From an uncultured Akkermansia sp. (lineage in GTDB: Bacteria; Verrucomicrobiota; Verrucomicrobiia; Verrucomicrobiales; Akkermansiaceae): a stretch of DNA of 32,006 bases. Positions 8,992 to 15,657 of this stretch are shown here, one piece after another. The notes under the pieces were generated by a model. It was not told the DNA's origin. It worked only from the letters and a program-made list of their open reading frames with translations, and did no database searches. The stretch covers positions 1 through 32,006 of the forward strand of contig CANQYL010000014.1 in NCBI GenBank assembly GCA_947628035.1, in the 5' to 3' direction. The stretch's first letter is position 1. Each line of letters opens with the position of its first letter. The position numbers were made by a program, and so were the translations under genes.

Positions 8992-11199
8992 ATGTTTTCC
9001 TCCCTTCTTCACAGCTTTCGACGAACCCTCTCTCTCCCGACCGGATTGATGGTGGTGGTGTTGCTTCTGTGCAGCTGCGGGGAGGACCCGGAAGCTCGAG
9101 GGATCGATTGGACTCCCCCTCCGGACTCATCCCTGCCCCCAGGCTTCTCCGACGATGACCACGTACCTGCCTATGTCCGAGCCTGGCACATGCCTCCGGG
9201 ATTCCGCGGTTTCCCCACCCGCTGGAACGCGCGTGTGCGTTCCTACCTCGAGCAGGAACTGCAGAAGCAGCAGTCTGTCATTGACGAAGAAGAAGCCCGT
9301 CAGGCAGCCTCCGCCACACCTAGTGCACCGGAGGCACAACCCACCTCTCGTCTCCTCTATGCACTCGCCGAGAGAGAAAAGTACCGTTCCCGCCTCTCCA
9401 TGGGAGACTACCTCGTCTTCCTCACCGAAAAGGAACTGCCTCCTGACCTGCATTGGCAGAAAGGAGACAATCAGCCGGAACTCGGCGATCCTGCCGCCAT
9501 CAAAGGAGGCTCCTTGCGCATCGGTCTGCAACGCACCTTTCCCAATACACTGCGGGTCTTCGGTCCCAACAGCAACAATGCCACCCGACGGTACATTTAC
9601 AATGACATCGAGCTCCCCCTCGTGCGCATCCACCCACAAACGGGCGCCCTGATACCCGGAACGGCAGACCGTTGGGCTGTCTCTCCCGGTGGAAAGACCA
9701 TCTACTTTCACATCGACCCGAAGGCACGCTTCTCCAATGGCGATCCCCTGACGGCGCGTGACTTCGTGAGCTCTCTCTACCTGCGCACCTCTCCCTACAG
9801 CGCGGAGCCTTTTTATACGGACTACTATCTGAGCTCCTTCGCTCGGATAGCGGTGTACGGAGATCACGTAGTGGGTCTGACCCTCCCGGCGCCGCGTCCC
9901 TACTCTGCTTTTTACGCCGGGTCTCTCCCCTCGACCTGCACACGGTTCTTCGCAGAGTTCGGACCGGACTTTCCGCAGAGGTATTTGTGGCGGGCGGTTC
10001 CCACGACAGGAGGCTACGCTGTAGATGCCGACGGGGTAACCATGGGGAGTCGGATCACCCTTTCACGTGTGAAAAACTGGTGGGCTGCCGACCGACGATA
10101 CACGCGCTATTCCTGCAACGTGGATCACATCGTTTACTCATTCATCGCAGAAGGGGCGAAAATGCGCGAACTCTTCCGCATCGGCGAGTTGGATGTTATC
10201 TCGGCACGAGACTCCGATTATTGGTATGAAGGGCTGGAGATTCCTCCTGTGCATGCCGGTTACATCCAACGCGTGCGCTTTGCCAACGAATGGCCGCGCA
10301 ACAGCTTCGGTTTCCATCTCAACTGCTCCGCTCCACCCTTTAACGACATCTGCGCCCGCCTCGGATTCCACCACGCCCTCAACGTACAAGCCGTCATCGA
10401 CACCCTTTTCCGCGGAGATTTTCGACGCGGATCATCCTATTTCTCCGGCTTCGGCGCCTTTACCAATCCACACATCCGCGCCCTGCCGTACGACCCCTCC
10501 TTGGCGCGCGACTACTTCACTCGTGCCGGCTACACGGTGGAAGGAGCCGACGGCATCTTGCAGAAACCGGACGGTTCTCGTCTGCGGGTAACAGTGAGTT
10601 CCCGCATCGACCCGACCTATGCCGCGGCGATGAACATCCTGCGCGAGGATGCTGCCCGCTGCGGGCTACAGCTTGATTTTGAGCAAATGGATGACACCGT
10701 CTTCTACCTCAAAGTAAAAAACAAGCAATACACCGCCTGCATCTTTTCCTGGGGATTTACACCTCCCGTGCCGGATGCCTCGCCCTACTTCCTGTCCCAA
10801 TATGCTGTGGACGCAGAGGGCAACCCTATCCCCGGCACCTCCAACATCACCGCCATAGCCGACCCGCAACTGGATCGCGCCATCCTCGCCGCCCGCTCCG
10901 CGTCCTCCATGCAGGAGGCTATCGACGCTCAACATGCCGTACAGAAAGCTATCGCCGACACCGCTTGTTGGGTTCCCGGCTGGTCATCGGGGTTCTGGCG
11001 CTTCGCGCAGTGGCGTTGGCTCTGCTGGCCCAACTCTGCAACCACGCACTTTTGCCCCCCTCTCTACTATGACCCGCTGGATAGTCATCTGTACTGGATT
11101 GCCCCCCAAAAGAAGCGTGAGACTGAACGAGCGCGCGCCGAGGGAATGCGATTTCCGGAGGTCGAATTGAACATCCCCCTGCCTTCCTCTCACCCATGA
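8992..11199 (+). CDS. Extracellular solute-binding lipoprotein, family 5 (OppA/YejA-like)
   Basis: The 735-residue protein starts with a signal peptide whose hydrophobic core (VVVLLL) is followed by a lipobox-like L-C-S-C, placing the acylated cysteine at about residue 29. Residues 30-160 are proline- and charge-rich and look like a linker or extra domain. From about residue 160 it matches periplasmic peptide-binding proteins of family 5: a GGSLRIGLQRTFPN start, a YNDIELPLV and 'GALIPGTADRW' region, a 'KARFSNGDPLTARDF' segment, and later 'NEWPRNSFGFHLN'. It should capture peptides and deliver them to the two permeases encoded upstream. Its stop overlaps the ATPase start (ATGA at 11196-11199), pointing to translational coupling. 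Total length exceeds typical OppA (about 540) and YejA (about 600). Confidence 0.85.
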   Translation: MFSSLLHSFRRTLSLPTGLMVVVLLLCSCGEDPEARGIDWTPPPDSSLPPGFSDDDHVPAYVRAWHMPPGFRGFPTRWNARVRSYLEQELQKQQSVIDEEEARQAASATPSAPEAQPTSRLLYALAEREKYRSRLSMGDYLVFLTEKELPPDLHWQKGDNQPELGDPAAIKGGSLRIGLQRTFPNTLRVFGPNSNNATRRYIYNDIELPLVRIHPQTGALIPGTADRWAVSPGGKTIYFHIDPKARFSNGDPLTARDFVSSLYLRTSPYSAEPFYTDYYLSSFARIAVYGDHVVGLTLPAPRPYSAFYAGSLPSTCTRFFAEFGPDFPQRYLWRAVPTTGGYAVDADGVTMGSRITLSRVKNWWAADRRYTRYSCNVDHIVYSFIAEGAKMRELFRIGELDVISARDSDYWYEGLEIPPVHAGYIQRVRFANEWPRNSFGFHLNCSAPPFNDICARLGFHHALNVQAVIDTLFRGDFRRGSSYFSGFGAFTNPHIRALPYDPSLARDYFTRAGYTVEGADGILQKPDGSRLRVTVSSRIDPTYAAAMNILREDAARCGLQLDFEQMDDTVFYLKVKNKQYTACIFSWGFTPPVPDASPYFLSQYAVDAEGNPIPGTSNITAIADPQLDRAILAARSASSMQEAIDAQHAVQKAIADTACWVPGWSSGFWRFAQWRWLCWPNSATTHFCPPLYYDPLDSHLYWIAPQKKRETERARAEGMRFPEVELNIPLPSSHP

Positions 11200-12173
11200 A
11201 TCCTTTTCTTCTCAGTGTACGTGACCTGACCGTCGCCTTCCGTACGGAGCACGACGTTTTCCCCGTTGTGGAGGACGTGAATTTCGATATTGAGCACGGG
11301 TGTTGCGTCGGCATCGTGGGCGAAAGCGGCTGCGGCAAGAGCGCTACCGCGATGAGCCTGCTGCGACTCCTTCCTCAGCCGACCGGGCAAATTCTCTCAG
11401 GTTCCGTTTCCTTCCAAGGAAAAGATCTCCTTCATCTGCCTCTCAAACAACTCCGCGCTATCCGCGGCAACCGCATCGGCACCATCTTCCAGGAACCCAT
11501 GCAGGCTCTCAACCCCGTCCAGCGCATAGGAGACCAGATTGCGGAGGTCCTCCGTCTGCACAAGGGAATGAGCGAAACCGAGGCTCTGCAGGAAGCCGTA
11601 CGTCTGTTGGATGCCGTGCAGATCTCCGCCCCGGAGAGACGTGTCCATGAATACCCGCACTCCCTCTCGGGCGGTATGCGTCAGAGGGTTCTCATTGCCA
11701 TGGCGGTGGCTTGTCGTCCCAACCTCATCATAGCCGATGAGCCCACCACCGCCTTAGATGTCACGGTGCAACAGCAAATTCTCTCGTTGCTTCGCGAGAT
11801 GCGCTCCGATCTCGGAGCCGCCTGTCTTCTCATCACGCACGATATGGGGGTCATTGCGGAGAATTGCGATTACGTTTGGGTCATGTACGCAGGACGTTTG
11901 GTAGAGGGAGCCCCGGTGAGAGAACTCTTCTCCCATCCTTGCCATGCCTACACACACGCCCTTTTGCGCTCCATGATCACACCCGACCTCCCCCACAAGA
12001 CCCCTCTCTACACCGTGCCGGGTACCGTTGCCAGCCCGCGTCACTTTGTCCCGGGCTGCCGATTTTGCCAACGCCTGGGGCGCACCGGTGACACGCTCCT
12101 GCAACGTCCTTCCATAGTTGAAATCACTCCGTCTCACTTCGTAGAAGCCTGCCCCCTCTGCACCCATTCATGA
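11196..12173 (+). CDS. oppD: Peptide ABC transporter ATP-binding protein, OppD-like
   Basis: A 325-residue cytoplasmic ATPase with all nucleotide-binding motifs: Walker A GESGCGKS (residues 42-49), a Q-loop in FQEPMQALNP, signature LSGGMRQR, Walker B IIADEPTTALD, and an H-loop in LLITHDMG. The C-terminal end (PGCRF...ACPLC) is the cysteine-containing oligopeptide-specific tail found in OppD/OppF. The length equals a single-domain OppD (about 330), while YejF carries two such domains in about 530 residues. A second ATPase (OppF) normally follows; here only a short coupled ORF does. The protein might form a homodimer or pair with an ATPase encoded elsewhere. Confidence 0.9.
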   Translation: MNPFLLSVRDLTVAFRTEHDVFPVVEDVNFDIEHGCCVGIVGESGCGKSATAMSLLRLLPQPTGQILSGSVSFQGKDLLHLPLKQLRAIRGNRIGTIFQEPMQALNPVQRIGDQIAEVLRLHKGMSETEALQEAVRLLDAVQISAPERRVHEYPHSLSGGMRQRVLIAMAVACRPNLIIADEPTTALDVTVQQQILSLLREMRSDLGAACLLITHDMGVIAENCDYVWVMYAGRLVEGAPVRELFSHPCHAYTHALLRSMITPDLPHKTPLYTVPGTVASPRHFVPGCRFCQRLGRTGDTLLQRPSIVEITPSHFVEACPLCTHS

Positions 12174-12289
12174 CCGACAAATCATTTACGATTGGGATAC
12201 TAGCGCGTTGGCGCGCGGGGAGGAGGGTTTTTCTTGGGACACGCGTGGTGCAAACCGCGCTCTCGAAAAGAAAAGTTGAAAGGAAATAG
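12170..12289 (+). CDS. Short ORF translationally coupled to oppD, possible remnant
   Basis: An ATG overlapping the oppD stop (ATGA at 12170-12173) opens a frame of 39 residues beginning MTDKSFTIG and ending at the TAG at 12287-12289. The ATGA junction is the same as the binding-protein/ATPase junction, so it marks where a second ATPase gene (oppF) would be expected. The peptide shows no ATPase motif after the first residues, is rich in Arg and Lys, and runs into DNA resembling the upstream region of the second GH109 copy. It may be the start of a lost oppF, or merely a chance frame. Confidence 0.25.
   Translation: MTDKSFTIGILARWRAGRRVFLGTRVVQTALSKRKVERK
12203..12226 (+). terminator. Weak hairpin after the transporter operon
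   Basis: GCGCG (12203-12207), a TTGG loop and CGCGC (12212-12216) form a short GC stem. A T-rich run appears only after eleven more bases. It could be a weak terminator for the ABC operon; the distance to the T-run argues against a strong one. Confidence 0.25.
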
Positions 12290-12361
12290 ACTGAGCAACG
12301 TACTATTTATAGTGTACGAAAAGCACTCTGACTGTGGACAAGCGACACCAGTAAAAAAGCG

Positions 12362-13819
12362 ATGGGAGTGACGAAAAATTGTACCATGAATGCCGGGGAT
12401 TCATCGTGTGGACAGGATCCTGCCGGAGCAGAGGCTACGCATGCGAAAAACATTGCGCCCGCGGACACGTCCTCCGTTACCCCACGTCCCGATGGCAGCA
12501 TTTACATGGGTGGATTCCGTGCCCCGAAAATTAAGTGCGTGCGCGTGGCTGTCATCGGTCTGGGCGAGCGAGGGGCTCTCCAGACACTCCATTTTCTGAG
12601 CATCCCTCATTGCGAGGTGGTGGCGATTTGTGATCCTTATGACGACGCCACCAAGGCGGTAGCGGGCCAAATCGAACAACGCACAGGCAAACGTCCTGCC
12701 GAATACAACAAGGATCCCCTGGCTTACAAGAAAATGCTCGCAGAGATGAAACCGGATGCCGTCATCATCAACACCCCGTGGGAGACGCACGCCCGGATGG
12801 CTATTGACGCCATGGAGGCCGGGGCGCACGCGTTGGTGGAGGTGCCGCTGGCGATCTCTCTGGAAGATATATGGCGTGTGGTGGACACCTCGGAGCGCAC
12901 ACAAAAGCACTGCATGATGCTGGAGAACTGCAACTACGGACGCAACGAGCTGATGTTCCTGAACATGGTTCGCAAGGGGCTGATCGGTGAGTTGCTGCAT
13001 GGCGAAGCCGCCTACATCCATGAACTGCGCAGTCAGATGTTCAGTGAGAATCGCGGCGGCGACTCGTGGCGTGCTAAGCATTACGCCGCGCGTAACGGCA
13101 ATTTGTACCCGACGCACGGACTCGGTCCCGTCGCGCAGTACATGAGTCTCGCCCGTGGAGAAGACACCTTCGACCGCATCGTCTCCTTCAGCAGTCCCGC
13201 CAAGGGGCGCGCCGCCTACGCCAAGAAGCACTTTGCTCCCGACCACAAATGGAACAAGCTGGACTTCAAGTGCGGTGACATGAGCAACTCCATCATCAAG
13301 ACGAAGCTCGGTCGCACCATTCTCGTGCAGTGGGATGAGACGAGTCCCCGTCCCTACGACCGTAAGAACCTCATCCAGGGCACCGAGGGAACCCTCGCGG
13401 ATTATCCCTTGCGCGTCGCGGGTGAGCATATCAGCCCCGGTGTTCCCGAATCCCTTAAGAAAAAGCAGCCCGGGGGCGCGGAGATTAGCTCTGAAGGCGG
13501 CTACCACGAGTGGTATGAAGGAGAAAAGGCTGAAGCCGACCTCTATGCCAAGTACGACCACCCACTCTACAAGCGCCTGGGCGAAGAAGCCCGACAAAAA
13601 GACGACCGTGGAGGCATGAATTACATCATGCTTTACCGCGTCATTGAGTGCCTGCACAACGGCGAACCGATGGATCAAAATGTGTACGAGGGCGCGTTCT
13701 GGTCGGCTGTCGGACCTCTGTCCGAGAAATCGGTGAACGAAGGAGGAGCCCCTCAAATCTTCCCGGACTTTACCCGCGGCGATTGGGAAAACACAACACC
13801 CCTGCCTATCATACCATAA
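12362..13819 (+). CDS. GH109-like NAD-dependent glycosidase, copy 1 (no signal peptide)
   Basis: A 485-residue Gfo/Idh/MocA-fold protein. The Rossmann nucleotide site VAVIGLGERG is near residues 61-70, and an EVP motif follows in the cofactor/substrate region. Segments MLENCNYGRNE and RNGNLYPTHGLGP are hallmarks of GH109 alpha-N-acetylgalactosaminidases, which use NAD+ transiently to cleave GalNAc from blood-group A and O-glycans. Y249 and H252 in the YPTH segment correspond to the residues known to be important in that family. The N-terminus (MGVTKNCTMNAG...) aligns with the secretion signal of the downstream copy but has lost its hydrophobic core, and a TGA in frame upstream rules out a longer start other than a non-ATG one. 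The protein would therefore stay in the cytoplasm or be non-functional. It is a tandem duplicate of the next gene. Confidence 0.85.
   Translation: MGVTKNCTMNAGDSSCGQDPAGAEATHAKNIAPADTSSVTPRPDGSIYMGGFRAPKIKCVRVAVIGLGERGALQTLHFLSIPHCEVVAICDPYDDATKAVAGQIEQRTGKRPAEYNKDPLAYKKMLAEMKPDAVIINTPWETHARMAIDAMEAGAHALVEVPLAISLEDIWRVVDTSERTQKHCMMLENCNYGRNELMFLNMVRKGLIGELLHGEAAYIHELRSQMFSENRGGDSWRAKHYAARNGNLYPTHGLGPVAQYMSLARGEDTFDRIVSFSSPAKGRAAYAKKHFAPDHKWNKLDFKCGDMSNSIIKTKLGRTILVQWDETSPRPYDRKNLIQGTEGTLADYPLRVAGEHISPGVPESLKKKQPGGAEISSEGGYHEWYEGEKAEADLYAKYDHPLYKRLGEEARQKDDRGGMNYIMLYRVIECLHNGEPMDQNVYEGAFWSAVGPLSEKSVNEGGAPQIFPDFTRGDWENTTPLPIIP
13250..13740 (+). repeat. Identical direct-repeat tract, copy A (in GH109 gene 1)
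   Basis: Read base by base, this stretch of 491 bases equals 15026-15516 with no difference, while sequence on both sides is diverged (first mismatches at 13249/15025 and 13741/15517). It encodes the central-to-late part of the GH109 proteins. The pattern suggests recent gene conversion between the two copies. Confidence 0.9.
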
Positions 13820-13824
13820 ATACG

Positions 13825-13869
13825 TTTACGATAAATCGTTTAGTACTTATGATTTGAATGCTAGCATTC
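13825..13869 (+). promoter_or_regulatory. Candidate promoter and palindrome upstream of GH109 copy 2
   Basis: TTTACG (13825-13830), a 17-base spacer and TATGAT (13848-13853) form a plausible promoter right after the stop of copy 1. The predicted start of transcription lies inside a perfect 14-base palindrome, GAATGCTAGCATTC at 13856-13869, which could be an operator or a leader structure. It would give a long leader of about 240 bases before the ATG at 14102. Confidence 0.4.
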
Positions 13870-14101
13870 TACGCATGGGGATGCAAAGTAATAGCGGAAC
13901 GAAATTTTAACAATGAGGGGAGCTACGAGAAAAACGTCCGGAGGTAGGCAAAGCCGTCTTGCCGGATTTGCTGCCATCGTCCAGAGCAAAGGCATTTTTC
14001 ATGCGTTTGCTATATGCAAACCACGCTTTGAGAAAGAAAGATTGAAAGAAACTTTAACTCGGCTACGTATTGCTAACGGTACACGAAAAATTACTCTACC
14101 T

Positions 14102-15595
14102 ATGAACATACGAAATCAGTTGAAAAGAGTGATGGGGATGGTGACGAGTTTCACCATGATTTTCAGTGGCTTGTTGTGTGCACAGGATCCGGGTCCTGCC
14201 GGAGCGGAGGCCACACATGCGAAGAACATTGCGCCGGTGGACACGTCTGCCGTTACCCCGCGTCCTGAGGGCAGCATCTACATGGGTGGATTCCGTGCTC
14301 CGAAAATTGAACACGTGCGTGTGGCAGTCATCGGTCTGGGCGAGCGCGGAGAATACCAGGCGCTCCATTTCCTGAGCATCCCTCATTGCGAGGTGGTAGC
14401 GGTGTGCGATCTATTTGAAGACGCCACGAAGAAAGTGGCGGATCGCATCGAGAAGCGCACGGGCAAGCGCCCCGCCGAATACAACAAGGATCCCTTGGCG
14501 TACAAGAAAATGCTCGCAGAGATGAAACCGGATGCCGTCATCATCAACACCCCGTGGGAGACGCACGCTCAGATGGCTATTGATTCTATGGAGGCCGGGG
14601 CGCACGCATTTGTGGAGGTACCGATGGCGATCACTCTGGAAGATATATGGCGCGTGGTGGACACCTCGGAGCGCACGCATAAGCACTGCATGATGCTGGA
14701 AAACTGCAACTATGGACGCAATGAGCTGATGTTCCTGAACATGGTCCGCAAGGGGCTGATCGGCGAGCTGCTGCACGGCGAGGCCGCCTACATTCACGAG
14801 CTGCGTATGCAGATGAAGAGCGAGAACCGCGGCTGCGGCTCGTGGCGTACGAATCATTACGCCGCGCGTAACGGCAATTTGTACCCGACGCACGGACTCG
14901 GTCCTGTTGCGCAATACATGAGTCTCGCCCGTGGAGAGGACTCCTTTGACCGCATCGTCTCCTTCAGCAGTCCCGCCAAGGGGCGCGCCGCCTATGCCAA
15001 AAAGCACTTTGCTCCCGACCACAAGTGGAACAAGCTGGACTTCAAGTGCGGTGACATGAGCAACTCCATCATCAAGACGAAGCTCGGTCGCACCATTCTC
15101 GTGCAGTGGGATGAGACGAGTCCCCGTCCCTACGACCGTAAGAACCTCATCCAGGGCACCGAGGGAACCCTCGCGGATTATCCCTTGCGCGTCGCGGGTG
15201 AGCATATCAGCCCCGGTGTTCCCGAATCCCTTAAGAAAAAGCAGCCCGGGGGCGCGGAGATTAGCTCTGAAGGCGGCTACCACGAGTGGTATGAAGGAGA
15301 AAAGGCTGAAGCCGACCTCTATGCCAAGTACGACCACCCACTCTACAAGCGCCTGGGCGAAGAAGCCCGACAAAAAGACGACCGTGGAGGCATGAATTAC
15401 ATCATGCTTTACCGCGTCATTGAGTGCCTGCACAACGGCGAACCGATGGATCAAAATGTGTACGAGGGCGCGTTCTGGTCGGCTGTCGGACCTCTGTCCG
15501 AGAAATCGGTGAACGAGGGAGGCGCCCCGCAGGTCTTCCCGGATTTCACGCGCGGCGACTGGAAAAATACGGCTCCGCTTCCCATCATCCCGTAA
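14102..15595 (+). CDS. Secreted GH109-like alpha-N-acetylgalactosaminidase, copy 2
   Basis: Start ATG 14102 gives 497 residues beginning with a good Sec signal peptide: basic MNIRNQLKR, a hydrophobic core (MGMVTSFTMIFSGLL) and a probable cut after LLCA at residue 27. A longer in-frame start at 13913 exists but would bury the signal peptide behind 63 extra residues. The mature protein has the NAD-binding VAVIGLGERG, the MLENCNYG motif and RNGNLYPTHGLGP, with Y261 and H264 matching the key residues of GH109. It is expected to act in the periplasm, removing alpha-linked GalNAc from mucin or blood-group A glycans by NAD-dependent redox-elimination chemistry. The gene is a tandem copy of 12362-13819 with an offset of 1776 bases in the aligned region. 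Substrate specificity is inferred from the family. Confidence 0.88.
   Translation: MNIRNQLKRVMGMVTSFTMIFSGLLCAQDPGPAGAEATHAKNIAPVDTSAVTPRPEGSIYMGGFRAPKIEHVRVAVIGLGERGEYQALHFLSIPHCEVVAVCDLFEDATKKVADRIEKRTGKRPAEYNKDPLAYKKMLAEMKPDAVIINTPWETHAQMAIDSMEAGAHAFVEVPMAITLEDIWRVVDTSERTHKHCMMLENCNYGRNELMFLNMVRKGLIGELLHGEAAYIHELRMQMKSENRGCGSWRTNHYAARNGNLYPTHGLGPVAQYMSLARGEDSFDRIVSFSSPAKGRAAYAKKHFAPDHKWNKLDFKCGDMSNSIIKTKLGRTILVQWDETSPRPYDRKNLIQGTEGTLADYPLRVAGEHISPGVPESLKKKQPGGAEISSEGGYHEWYEGEKAEADLYAKYDHPLYKRLGEEARQKDDRGGMNYIMLYRVIECLHNGEPMDQNVYEGAFWSAVGPLSEKSVNEGGAPQVFPDFTRGDWKNTAPLPIIP
15026..15516 (+). repeat. Identical direct-repeat tract, copy B (in GH109 gene 2)
   Basis: Exact partner of 13250-13740 (491 bases, no mismatch seen), flanked by diverged sequence within the same gene. 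Confidence 0.9.
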
Positions 15596-15623
15596 AAACC
15601 GGCAACTTTTGAGACAATAGAAC

Positions 15624-15657
15624 TTGCCCCGGAGAGTGAATGTGGTAGAATAAACGC
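15624..15657 (+). promoter_or_regulatory. Leaderless promoter of the GH36-like gene
   Basis: TTGCCC at 15624-15629, a 16-base spacer and TAGAAT at 15646-15651 preceded by TGG. The predicted transcription start coincides with the A of the ATG at 15658. Confidence 0.6.

Noticed and set aside
12401-13756. Long minus-strand open frame of 451 codons opposite GH109 copy 1, and a similar one opposite copy 2
   Set aside because: It mirrors the codon structure of a well-recognised GH109 gene and has no own promoter or recognisable domain; being present opposite both copies is explained by the duplication.
13913-14101. N-terminal extension of GH109 copy 2 by 63 codons
   Set aside because: It would bury a good signal peptide starting at 14102, has no matching open frame upstream of copy 1 and no family support.
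14150-14190. Lipoprotein signal in GH109 copy 2 (GLLC-A)
   Set aside because: The residue before the Cys is Leu rather than a small residue, so a normal signal-peptidase I cut after LLCA is more likely.
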